From Stomoxys calcitrans (Eukaryota > Arthropoda > Insecta > Diptera > Muscidae), in NCBI RefSeq assembly GCF_963082655.1, contig NC_081553.1, positions 230,713,260 to 230,777,259 on the forward strand: a stretch of 64,000 nt of DNA, in the 5' to 3' direction. The position numbers and the translations under genes were made by a program. Shown one piece after another: positions 43,901 to 52,550 of the stretch. A model generated the notes under the pieces. It was not told where the DNA came from and ran no database searches. It saw nothing but the letters and a program-made list of their open reading frames with translations. Positions within the stretch are counted from its first letter, which is position 1. Every line of letters begins with the position of its first letter.

Positions 43901-45406
43901 CTCGCAGTTGTGGAGGCACTGAAGAAGTTCAGAGTATACTTACTTGGAATTCATTTTAAAATAGTATCCGACTGCAATGCATTCACCAAGACGATGGAGA
44001 AAAAAGATTTATGTACACGAGTTGCCAGATGGGTGTTGCTACTGCAAGAATTCGACTATGAAGTGGAGCATAGACCTGGTGTAAGGATGAAACATGTCGA
44101 TTCATTAAGCCGATTTCCAATAATGACGATAGTGGAGGATAGTTTACTAACCAGATTGGAGAAAGCTCAACAACAAGACGATGAGTTATTGGCAATTATA
44201 AGCATTCTTCAAGAAAAAGACGTTCATGATAACTATTTCATGAAAGGAAATATTTTGTGCAGGTATGTTGATGACTATGAGGTAATGGTGATTCCTAAGG
44301 GAATGCAGAGGGAAGTAATACGAGCTGTTCATGAGAAAGGGCATTTTGCCAAAGACAAAGTCAAAGAGATTATAAGAAGGGAGTATTATATACCCAAATT
44401 AGAAGAGAAGGTCAAATATCATTTGCAGAATTGTATTCCATGCATAATGGCTAACCGGAAAAAAGGAAAACAGGAGGGCGAACTCCACCCATTACCGAAA
44501 GAGTTTCAACCATTGCATACCTACCACATTGATCATCTAGGACCATTGGAATCAACTAGCAAACAGTATAAACATATTTTTGCCGTGATAGACGCCTTCA
44601 CAAAGTTCTGTTGGTTGTACCCAACAAAGACAACATCGACGAACGAAGTTTTATCTAAGCTGAAGTCGCAAAGTGTTCTATTTGGAAATCCCCATCAAAT
44701 AATTTCGGACAGAGGAACTGCTTTTACCTCAGAGGACTTCAAACTGTATTGTGAGACGGAGAACATCAGACATTTCCTGATAACGACGGGCTTGCCACGA
44801 GCCAACGGGCAAATTGAGAGATTGAACTCGACGATTATAGCCGTTTTGTCAAAGTTGAGTATGGATGACCCTGCAAAGTGGTATCGACACGTTGCAAAAG
44901 TACAGCAAGTCATAAATTCGACAATTTCCAGAAGTATTAGCACTACACCTTTTGAACTAATGTTTGGAGTAAAGATGAGGACTCCCGAACAATCTGAAAT
45001 TCTGAAGATGATTGAGGATGAGCTGAATTCGAATTTCGTTGAAGAAAGAAACTTTTACAGACAAGCTGCGAAAGAGCAAATTTTAAAAGTCCAACAGGAA
45101 AACAGATTGTATTACAATCTACGACGACGTAAGGCCACTAAATACCAAAAGGGTGACTTAATTGCTATAAAGCGCACGCAATTTGGTCCAGGCCTTAAGC
45201 TGAAACCGAAATATTTGGGACCCTACGAAGTGATGAGGGTAAAGCCAAATGATACCTACGATGTTTTCAAACGTGGTTCTGGTGAGGGACCGATGAAAAC
45301 TACAACTTGTGCAGAATACATGAAGAGGTGGTGCGATTTTGAGGGCGAAGATGAAGAATTCGAGACGAATTCCCCGCAGGATGGCCGAATTGTGGGAAAA
45401 GTTTGA
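40961..45406 (+). CDS. gag-pol: gag-pol polyprotein of the Ty3/gypsy-type retrotransposon (1481 aa)
   Basis: This is a single uninterrupted frame. Residues about 105-127 are a run of acidic residues. 210-370 is the capsid-like gag region. A threefold QPDKTK repeat precedes two CCHC zinc knuckles, C402-C415 (CYNCGEKGHTSRNC) and C424-C437 (CFGCNEFGHISKQC). Aspartic protease has DTGS at 471-474. Reverse transcriptase spans about 640-810 with YVDD at 787-790, and RNase H about 925-1045 (HTDASMDGYGA). Integrase has an HHCC finger near 1125-1165, catalytic D1191, D1250 and E1286 (35 residues between the last two), and a GPY module (LGPYEV) near its end. There is no env. All catalytic residues are present. 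The final five codons and stop lie inside the 3' LTR. Gag and Pol are fused without a frameshift, so Gag excess must come from processing or another mechanism. Confidence 0.95.
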   Translation: MACLGDFTAVDNRLRTAKRTVVVAMHKFIFGREGDRDNRKRLRLFDGFDYDVDSGMYANKATYIKANLCQADLVSICNALGIDYIDGDLCLHIFNNLRKGAMLAAAVDDDEDDDEGDDDDGESNEDDRTIMRADSQASVRESIGGGSHNDKLLLAGDLVREQCLKAESVHVQQTMNCELPSGVNREVSSCQTHQYNDVPRFTLNFRDIEDSIRPFDGTDDLPIGAWLDEFDETAFVMGWNDLQKFVFAKRSLKGLAKLFISSERGITSWSTLKSKLVEEFQSTTNSAQLHKQLSERRIQKGENYLEYLLKMKELASRGNIEDDALIQYVIDGINDLATNKAMLYGARNLKEFKEKLRCYETMQEKIKPRFNFNQKQPDKTKQPDKTKQPDKTTNKAEKKELCYNCGEKGHTSRNCSDKDKGTKCFGCNEFGHISKQCPRKNERANMRRLVPDDIMKKVVKFSDLQYMAIFDTGSRYNVVSDKVYNDLRRPTLKKSDFYLVGFGERTLNNRIKPLGNFTHQVEIDEEDYQLTFHVVPANSMDIDVVLGKDFCSDVRVEITANSLKFEKIKDDVTSQQHNIMLIRTADEPESQVDVNLMASDGAKREVMKLIDNYRPEKNETTNVEMNIILSEDTNIFSRPRRLPMIEREAVDEQVDKWLADGIIEESVSEYSSPVVMVRKKDGSYRLCVDFRRMNKIIVKDRYPLPLIEDQLDRLQEATVFSTIDLKNGFFHVSVAEASRKYTSFVTHNGQYQFCKVPFGLSNSPAVFQRFINTIFRDLTRRGVALPYVDDVIIPSKDEDEALRNLKEVIQVCKDYGLDLNLKKSQFLVRRVEFLGHVIENKQIFPSNSKVAAILKFPMPKDVKGLQSFLGLASYFRKFIPDFSILAKPLSDLTKAGRLFEMGHEQIATFNALKKILSEGPVLNIFNQRYETEVHTDASMDGYGAILLQRSPDDDGWHPVYYMSRKTTDAERKYSSYELEILAVVEALKKFRVYLLGIHFKIVSDCNAFTKTMEKKDLCTRVARWVLLLQEFDYEVEHRPGVRMKHVDSLSRFPIMTIVEDSLLTRLEKAQQQDDELLAIISILQEKDVHDNYFMKGNILCRYVDDYEVMVIPKGMQREVIRAVHEKGHFAKDKVKEIIRREYYIPKLEEKVKYHLQNCIPCIMANRKKGKQEGELHPLPKEFQPLHTYHIDHLGPLESTSKQYKHIFAVIDAFTKFCWLYPTKTTSTNEVLSKLKSQSVLFGNPHQIISDRGTAFTSEDFKLYCETENIRHFLITTGLPRANGQIERLNSTIIAVLSKLSMDDPAKWYRHVAKVQQVINSTISRSISTTPFELMFGVKMRTPEQSEILKMIEDELNSNFVEERNFYRQAAKEQILKVQQENRLYYNLRRRKATKYQKGDLIAIKRTQFGPGLKLKPKYLGPYEVMRVKPNDTYDVFKRGSGEGPMKTTTCAEYMKRWCDFEGEDEEFETNSPQDGRIVGKV

Positions 45407-45648
45407 ATGTATGTGTGTTTGGCTTTGGTAAACACAAAGACGAGTAAGCGAAGCACACAGAAATCAGTCTATCCGCAGCCGTGACGACGTAAAGACGCGA
45501 GTTAAAACCGAACGCCATTCCATTAGTTTACATTGATTACTGTTTTACTTTTCTATTGATATCAAACATTTTATTGTACTTTACTCTTAAACTTTAACTA
45601 AATATAAATAAAATAAAGGGATTTAAAAGAAGAAGAAAAGTGTCCACA
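45391..45648 (+). repeat. 3' LTR (258 bp)
   Basis: It looks identical to the 5' LTR. Its first 16 bases encode the end of the gag-pol frame, including the TGA stop at 45404-45406. Confidence 0.93.
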
Positions 45649-45652
45649 TATA

Positions 45653-45845
45653 TTCACTATACCTTTAAAAGATTTCTTTTGTTAGTACTACTGGATTTGA
45701 CCGAAATCCGATAATTTTTTTGATAAAGATCCAATATAAATGTTCGCCCAATTTTCACTTCTGGAGTAATATGAAGCGCATTTTTCAACCGATCTTCTGA
45801 AAATTTTCTACAATGTTATATCTTTCTAATAAATCTGGTAAAAAT
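45653..45845 (-). repeat. family B repeat fragment
   Basis: 'aatataaatgttcgcccaat', 'tttcacttctggag' and 'gcgcatttttcaaccgatct' match family B units. Confidence 0.5.
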
Positions 45846-46102
45846 GCAAATTTGAGCATGATTAGGGAGCAGAGGCAAACTTCTCACATATCACTAAGTG
45901 CTGTCCAATTCAAGTTTAAGCTCAATGGCCTCCTTTTTATAGCTGAGTCCGAACGGCATGCCGCAGAGCGACACCTCTTTGGCTAGAAGTTTTAACATGA
46001 CATAGTACCTCACAAATGTTGAAATTTTTTTTTGATATACTCGCCACGATTCGTTTTGGCGTCGTAGATTGCACGCTAACCTCTGCGCTACAGTGCCCTC
46101 TA
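45846..46102 (-). mobile_element. tRNA-derived SINE
   Basis: 'aggcaaacttctcacatatc', 'gagtccgaacggcatgccg' and 'acctctgcgctacagtg' define a minus-orientation copy with a shortened body. Confidence 0.7.
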
Positions 46103-46515
46103 ATAAATCTGGTAATCTTATAGAATTTTTTCAATATTTCTTCACATATAGTCAAAGCTCAAAATAAAAATGTTTTCTCGAACCACCCTATACTTTAGAA
46201 ATTTCCGTATTTTTTCTGCTGCATAGTGTTAATCGGTATTTATTTACAATTAAATGTTTGACGAAACGGCATCAGTTAATAGTGGACACATCAAAAATCC
46301 AGTTTTAATTAAACAAATTAATGAGGTTGTAGTTACTAGTTCGTGTGACTAACATGTGCAAATTCTCAGAGTTCTCAGAAGCCTATAGATTGTTATGAAG
46401 CGAAAAAAGAAGAAGAAAAACTATTTTCTAAAAATATAATTGTTTACGTTTGGCATCCTTTATGAAAGTGTTTTCGTTAACGCTCAACAATTCAAAATTA
46501 AAACCGGGGTCAGAA
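46103..46515. other. unassigned spacer
   Basis: AT-rich and without recognised genes or repeats apart from simple A-rich runs. Confidence 0.35.
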
Positions 46516-46900
46516 ATCCATTACTATGACTATAGTAGGAACTGACTATATTTGTCAAAGACCCAACACAGTATATATATTCTCGATCGCCATGACATTT
46601 TAAGTCGATCTAGCTATGTCCGTTCGTTTGTCTGTCGGTCGAAAGCACGCTTACTGTCGTACGAGTAAAGCTAGGCGCCTGAAGTTTTGCACAAATACTT
46701 TTTGTTAATGTAGGTCCATTAGGATTGCAAATGGGCCAAATCAGTCCAAGTTTAGATATAGCTCCAACAAACGTGTCAAGTTTGGTCCAAATCGGTCTAA
46801 AACCTGATATAGCTCCCATATAAACCGATCTCCTGATTGCACTTCTTGAGCACTTATAGAGCGTAATTCTTACCCGATTTGACACGAAGGCGAGAGGTTT
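46516..46900 (-). repeat. family A repeat fragment
   Basis: 'cccaacacagtatatatatt', 'cgatctagctatgtccgttc' and 'gatatagctcccatataaac' are standard family A motifs. The element stops where a LINE fragment begins. Confidence 0.65.
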
Positions 46901-46919
46901 TCATCCTATTAGTCTGTCA

Positions 46920-47225
46920 TCCTTTATGATGAAGACTCGAGAGAGGTTGATAGAAACAACAAGCAAAACATGCATTATTGGAGTGTTGCAAATCCGACCA
47001 CGGACCATAGCATACCTCAAGAACAACATTCGAGACGCCATTGCCAACTTAGCGATTTATATGTTGCAAAAAGGTGTAAAAGTGTTCGCGTATGCCGATG
47101 ACTTGGAAGTTGCGGTTAAGGGAAAGTTTCCCAAGTCTCTTACAGTCTTACAGACAGTAAATCAGTCTAAGACGGAATTTATTCTTTTCAGCAGGAGATA
47201 CACGTTATCAATACCACTCCCCTAA
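46920..47225 (+). pseudogene. LINE reverse-transcriptase fragment
   Basis: The open stretch carries IANLAIYMLQKGVKVFAYAD followed by DLEVAVKGKFPKSL, then SKTEFILFSRRYTLS. It is the same RT active-site neighbourhood as the element at 25790 (YADD, KTE..LFSRR) with an internal deletion. It is probably another copy of the same or a sister family. Confidence 0.7.
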
Positions 47226-47445
47226 GTTCCCTTTTGACTAACTGTGTTGCTGCTGAATTTCATGGGAATCGATTCAGATTTTGCTATAGCTTCCATATAT
47301 ATGTATCACCCGATTTTCACTTTAAGAGCCTTTGTCATCGTATTTCTTAAAAGATTTTCTCAAAATTTTGAACAATGGCTTCTTTTATGGCTTTTACTAC
47401 GTGTGCCGATTTTCGTGGAGCAACCAATATAAAGCAACCTGCAAT
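47226..47445 (+). repeat. family B repeat fragment
   Basis: 'gaatttcatgggaatcgatt', 'agcttccatatatatgtatc' and 'cacccgattttcacttt' match family B. Confidence 0.55.
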
Positions 47446-47454
47446 CAGTAGCAC

Positions 47455-49262
47455 CGCGACAAATGAAGGAGAGGTATCGGAAGAACGGGAGAGGGGAGAA
47501 ACGTTTATTCCGCAGAAAGAAAAAAGAAATGGAAAGACGTGAGTGTGAGCGAATTGAGATGTACAGGAATCAGAATGAATTCCGGAAATTCTACCAAAAA
47601 ATTAAACATCAAAACGATGGCTTTGGTGTAGGCACATCCTCCTGCAGAGACAAAGAAGGAAATCTGGTAACTGACACAGATAACATGCTGAGGATATGGA
47701 AAGAACGTTTTACTCAACTGCTAGAGTCCGACGTCGAAGAGGATGCCGCAGAACCAATCAATGATGACGGTATAGAATGATTACCTCCTAGTCAGAATGA
47801 GGTCCTAGTCGCAGTGACCCCCCTAAAGAACAACAAGGCAGCAGGAGCCGACGAGTTACCCGCTGAACCGGATTGGAGTCGACATGTTGATAAGGCGTAT
47901 GCATCAGCTTATCTGCGCAATCTGGCTAGAAGAACGCATACCCAACGATTGGAGCCTCAGCATACTATGTTCCGTACACCAGAAAGTAGACAAAACGGAA
48001 TGCGACAACTACAGAGGAATAAGTCTCCCCCCCATCGCATACACGATTCTCTCGAACGTACTGTGTGAAAAGTTAAAACCTAAAGTCAATGAGATAATTG
48101 AGCCCTATCAATGCGGCTTCAGGCCTGGTAAATCCACCCTAGACCAGATATTTACACTGCGCCAGAACCTGGAAAAGACCCGAGAAGGACAAATCAACAC
48201 CTACTATCCCTTTGTTGACTACAAAGCCGCCTTCAATACTCCTTTACGTTCCAAGGTATTTCAAGCCATGTCTGAGTTTAGTATCCCTGCAAAATTAATA
48301 AGACTCTGCAGGATGGCACTTGCTGATACGCGTTCCTCAGTAACAATAGGAAAGAATCTCTCCGAACCAGACAAGGATACAGCCTATCATGGTGAAGATT
48401 ATACGAGATGCAGATGTGAATAGATGAGGCACACTAATCACAAGAAAACACATGCTACTCGCCTATGCCGACGACCTATGATGTCAATCATCATAGGTCG
48501 GTCAGCGGAAGTAGTAACTGCAGCCTTTGAAAGAATCGAAAGAGAGTCAGTGAAAATGGTCCTGGCAGTAAATGGAGATAAGACGAAATGGATGGTTTCA
48601 ACTCCCAAAAAGCCTTCCACAACCGAGCAGATAAAGAAAATGGAGAAAGTTGGAAACCACAACTTTGAGACAGTCAGTTACTTTATCTACCTTGGCACCG
48701 CCGTAACCGAAAGAATGACACCAGTTTTGAGATAAAGCGAAGAATAATACTGGCAAACAGATGCTACTTTGGACTAAGTAGGCAGTTTAGCAACAAGGCC
48801 ACACCTCCACAGACGAAGATACTACCCGTGTTGTTATATGGACCGAAGCATGGGTACTTGTGAAAGCAGATGAGACAGTGCTTGGAGTATTTGAGAGAAA
48901 GATTCTTCGTAAAATATATGGACCAGTTTGCGATAATGGAGAATATGGGCGACGTATGAATCACTAGCTGTATGAGCTGTATGACGACGATAGCATAGTT
49001 ACACACATCAAAATACAACGGCTGCGTTGGCTAGGTCATGTTGTCAGAATGGATGAAGAAACTCCAGCAAAGAAGTCTTTTGAAGGCAAAACGGTGGTAC
49101 ACGCAAACCGGGAAGACCAAAAGACCGATGGAAAGATCAAGTGGTGGGAGACACCTCGAAACTTGGTGTCAGAGATTTTAGAATGAGCGCAGAAGATCGA
49201 GGCGCATGGAACGCTATTCTACGTTCGGCTAGTGGAACAAATATTCTGTCATAGCCAATTAA
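47455..49262 (+). pseudogene. RTE-type LINE, 5'-truncated and mutated
   Basis: The plus strand covers the region before RT (FRKFYQKIKHQN..), the first RT motif (LKNNKAAGADELPAE, 47826-47870), then NYRGISLPPIAYTILSNVL, EPYQCGFRPGKSTLDQIFTL and LIRLCRMALADTRSSV. A broken LLAYADD region lies near 48450-48475, followed by KMVLAVNGDKTKWM, a YFIYLGTAVT tract and the C-terminal RLRWLGHVVRM (about 49020-49050). This order is that of RTE-clade ORF2. Endonuclease is absent. At least five frameshifts or stops occur, including one within RT near 47870-47885. The tail is 'ctgtcatagccaattaaag'. It lies in the gap between takeout copies 3 and 4. Confidence 0.85.
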
Positions 49263-49500
49263 AGTAAAGCCGATTTTGGTGGACATCAGTTCAGATTTAG
49301 ACATAGCTCCATATGTTCGTCCGATTTAAATAAACACTGAAATAATTTAGTAATTTGTTAACCCATCATCACGAAATTTGACATGAATATTTCACTTAAG
49401 ACTCTTCTGTTCACTGGTGAATTTCTTGCCTATCCGTTCAGATATATCTATAGCTCTCATATATATTTAAAGCCCGATTTCCGTATAAGGACTTCTGAGC
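49262..49500 (+). repeat. family B repeat fragment
   Basis: 'cagttcagatttagacatag' and 'ctctcatatatatttaaagc' match. It directly follows the LINE tail, so the LINE may have inserted into this repeat together with 47226-47445. Confidence 0.55.
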
Positions 49501-49841
49501 ATCCACTACCCGCTTTTCTAAAAATTGTGCACATTGGTTTACTCTATGATGCTTACAATATTTATGGATTTTGATGAAACTTCTTCATTTAAAATTGAAA
49601 CAAATTTTAAATTCGATGACTTAACCTTCATACTCGCTATGGTGTATGATATCAAAAGGTCGTCTTTGCCTGACTTAAGCCCATTTTACTTGTTTTCAGA
49701 TGCGATTGACTACCTGATTTCTATCCGATGTTTAAGCAGCCTAATTTTTTTAGTTGGATCTGATAGGTGTGTTGTAGTGTGATTCCACTTTGTAGAGAAG
49801 AAGGAAAGTTGAACTTAAACTTCCTCCTACATTTTTCTTAC
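49501..49841. other. sequence downstream of the orphan takeout exon
   Basis: This is where intron 1 and exon 2 of a fifth takeout gene would begin. An open frame at 49525-49782 on the plus strand resembles nothing, and I find no takeout exon 2 on the minus strand here. Confidence 0.4.
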
Positions 49842-49923
49842 GCAAATTTCCACCATCACATATAAATAACAAGGACATTAAAATTATTGCTCTTAAAATG
49901 TTTTTTCTTCTTTCGCCTTTCAT
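49842..49923 (-). pseudogene. orphan first exon of a takeout/JHBP-type gene
   Basis: The minus strand has ATG at 49923, 27 codons plus one base, then GTAAGA at 49841. That is exactly the 82-nt, phase-1 first exon of takeout copies 1, 2 and 4. It encodes a signal-peptide-like chain (basic MKGERRKN, hydrophobic IILMSLLFIC, then DGGNL), closest to the CHGGDL end of copy 2. A TATA box lies 95 nt upstream, as in the paralogues. No matching exon 2 or 3 occurs between it and copy 3, a span filled by a retrotransposon, LINE and repeats. It may be the last part of a lost gene, or an alternative first exon spliced to copy 3 (exon 2 at 36358, same phase). Confidence 0.75.
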
Positions 49924-50017
49924 TCTTCTAACTACTTTATTACTACTTTTTTAATATGGAATCTGTCTCGCGTGTTGTTCGTGGCAAACTGATTTTGAAA
50001 TTGTGCAACTATCAAGA

Positions 50018-50024
50018 TTTTATA
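50018..50024 (-). promoter_or_regulatory. TATA box of the orphan takeout exon
   Basis: The minus strand reads TATAAAA 95 nt before the orphan ATG. TCAGTTTG, an insect initiator-like match, follows about 34 nt downstream (around 49990). Confidence 0.6.
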
Positions 50025-50159
50025 GTAGTATTTCAGAGTTCTTATAGTAAATTCTATTTACATTTTTAATTCATTTCAAAATGTAACAGTGGGACCAAAA
50101 AAGTGAAGTGCTGCTTCATATCATTAAAGCAGTATTAACAATTACACTAACCCACAGAT

Positions 50160-51165
50160 AAAATCAAGTAAAAGAGTGCTAAGTTCGACCGGGCCGAATC
50201 TTACATACCCTCCACCATGGATCGCATTTGTCGAGTTCTTTTCCCTGCATCTCTTCTTAGGCAAAAAAGGGATAAAAGAAACGATTTGCTCTGCTATTAG
50301 AGCGATATCAAGATATGGTCCGGTTCGGACCACAATTAAATTATATGTTGGAGACCTGTGTGATTTTGTCAGCCAATTCGAATAAGAATTGCGCCCTCAA
50401 GAAGTAAAATAGAGAGATCGATTTATATGGGAGCTGTATCAGGCTATAGACAGATTCAGACCATAATAAACAGGTATGTTGATGGTCAAGAAGGGATCCA
50501 TCGTACAAAATTTTAGGCAAATAGGATATTAATTGCGACCTTTAGAGGCTCATGAAGTCAAGATCCCAGATCGGTTTATATGGCAGCTATATCAGGTTAT
50601 GAACCGATTTGAACCTTATTTAGGACAGTTGTTGAAAGTTATAATAAAATACGTCACGCAAAATTTCAGCCAAATCGGATAGGAATTGCGCCCTCTAGAA
50701 GCTCAAGAAGTCAAGTCCCCAGATCGGTTTATATGATAGCTATACCAGGTTATGGACCGATTTGAACCATACTTGGCACAGTTGTTGGATATCATAACAA
50801 AATACTTCGTGCAAAAAATCCATCAAATCGGATAAGAATCCTCTAGTGGCTCAAGAAGTCAAGATTCAAGATCAGTTTATATGGCAGCTATATCAAAACA
50901 TGGACCGATATGGCCCATTTACAATCCCAACCGACCTACACTAATAAGAAGTATTTGTGCAAAATTTCAAGCGGCTAGCTTTACTCCTTCGAAATTTACC
51001 GTGCTTTCGACAAATGACGGACGGACAGACGGACGGACACGGCTAGATCGTCGACGTTCAACAATATACTTTATGGGGTCTCAGACGAATATTTCATATA
51101 GTTACAAACAGAATGACGAAATTAGTATACCCCCATCCTATGGTGAAGGGTAAAAAAATATCATT
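50160..51165 (+). repeat. family A repeat, near full length
   Basis: It begins 'aatcaagtaaaagagtgct', a 'ttcgaccgggccgaa' hairpin and 'accctccaccatggatcgc'. Tandem units with 'cggtttatatgg(c/g)agctat' follow, and it ends 'cccccatcctatggtgaagg'. A variant left end ('catttgtcgagttcttttcc') is shared with 62195. Confidence 0.8.
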
Positions 51166-51207
51166 TCCAAAGGCCAAAATGCTTCTTAAAACTACAGGAT
51201 AATTTTT

Positions 51208-52550
51208 TTATACCAGCCACCGAAGGATGGGGGTATATTCATTTTGTCATTCCGTTTGCAACACATTGATATATCCATTTCCGACCCTAAAAAGTATATG
51301 TATTCTTGATCAGCGTAAGAATCTAAGACGATCTAGCAAGGTCCGTCCGTCTGTCTGTTAAAACCTAGAGATATTGAGCTGAAACTTTGCACAGATTCTT
51401 TTCTTGTCCATAAGCAGGTTAAGTTCGAAGATGGGCTATATCGGACTATATCTTGATATAGCCCCTATATAGACCGATCCGACGATTTAGGGTCTTAGAT
51501 CCATAAAAGCCATATTTATTATCCGATTTTGGTGAAATTGAGGACAGTGAGTTGTGTTAGGCCCTTCGATTACCTTCTTCAATTTAGCCCAGATCGGTCC
51601 AGATTTGGATATTGCTGCCATATAGACCAATCTCTCGATTTAATGTTTCAGGCCCATATAGGGCGCATTTATTATCCGATTTTGCTGAAATTTGGGGCAG
51701 TGAGTTATGTTAAGCCCTTCGACTTCCTTCTTCAATTTGGCCCATATCGGTTCAGATTTGAATATAGCTGCCATAAGTTGTGTTAGGCTCTTCGTCATTT
51801 TTCGGAAACTTAGCCCAAATCGGTTCAGATTTGGTTATAGCTGGCATATAGACCAATATCTCCATTTAAAATCTTTGCCCCATAAAATACGCATTTATAA
51901 TCCGATTTCACTAAAATTTTACACAGTGACACAGGGTTCTCGACATCCGTGTCGTTTGTGGTTCAAATTGAAAAATGCAAATTTTGCCCATTAACATTCC
52001 ACTAAGGAACAGGGGCAAACTCCTCACATATCAATGAGTGCAGTCCGATTCAAGTTTTTTAGCTCAATGATAAGGGGCCTCGTTTTTATAGCCGAGTCCG
52101 AACGGCGAGCCGCAGTGCGACACCTCTTTGGAGAGAAGTTTTACATGGCATAGTACCTCACAAATGTTGCCAGCATTAGGAGGGGAAAACCACAGTTGAC
52201 AATTGTTTCTGATGGTCTCGCCAGAATTCGAACCCAGGCGTTCAGCGTCGTAGGCGGACATGCTAACCTCTGCGCTACGGTGGCCTACGGTCGTTTATGG
52301 TTCAGATCGGTTAATTTTTAGATATAACTACTAAAAAAAACTAATATTTTGTTATACACAATTGAACAATTACTTCTACAATGTCTGTGCAGAATTTGTT
52401 CCGAATTGGACCATATTTCGATATAGCTGCTATGTGGGTATAAGTTATGGTTTTTTCACCGGATTATAATGAAAGTTGGTTTACATACATACCCGAGGTG
52501 GTGGGTGTCCAAAGTTCGACCCGGCCGAACTTAACGCCTTTTTACTTATT
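51208..52550 (-). repeat. family C repeat interrupted by a SINE
   Basis: It begins 'ataccagccaccgaaggatg' and 'acgatctagcaaggtccgtc'. Units with 'cccagatcggtccagatttg' and 'gctgccatatagaccaat' follow, and it ends 'cccgaggtggtgggtgtcc', 'gttcgacccggccgaac'. The SINE occupies 51969-52289. Confidence 0.8.
51969..52289 (-). mobile_element. tRNA-derived SINE with target-site duplication
   Basis: This is a complete minus-orientation copy. It is flanked by GTCGTTTGTGGTTCAAAT (51951-51968) and GTCGTTTATGGTTCAGAT (52290-52307), matching at 16 of 18 positions, which is the duplicated target expected of LINE-driven insertion. The tRNA-like head (rc of 'cgaacccaggcgttcagc') and body are well preserved. 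Confidence 0.85.

Larger units (their letters stand above)
39990..45648 (+). mobile_element. complete Ty3/gypsy-type LTR retrotransposon
   Basis: The element is 5659 bp long: 5' LTR 39990-40247, primer-binding site 40251-40268, leader, one gag-pol frame 40961-45406, and 3' LTR 45391-45648. It is flanked by TATA on both sides (39986-39989 and 45649-45652), a 4-bp target duplication as usual for this superfamily. Protease, RT, RNase H, integrase order defines Ty3/gypsy. There is no env-like frame. The LTR pair looks identical and the frame is open, so the insertion is recent and possibly still mobile. It lies in the large gap between takeout copies 3 and 4. The clade is uncertain; a single fused gag-pol with two zinc knuckles fits mdg3/micropia- or Mag-like groups. 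Confidence 0.93.

Noticed and set aside
41209..45456. Minus-strand frames of 60-94 aa across the retrotransposon
   Set aside because: They are shadows of the 1481-codon gag-pol frame.
49525..49782. 85-aa frame next to the orphan takeout exon
   Set aside because: It lies on the plus strand, has no similarity to takeout exons and no recognisable domain.
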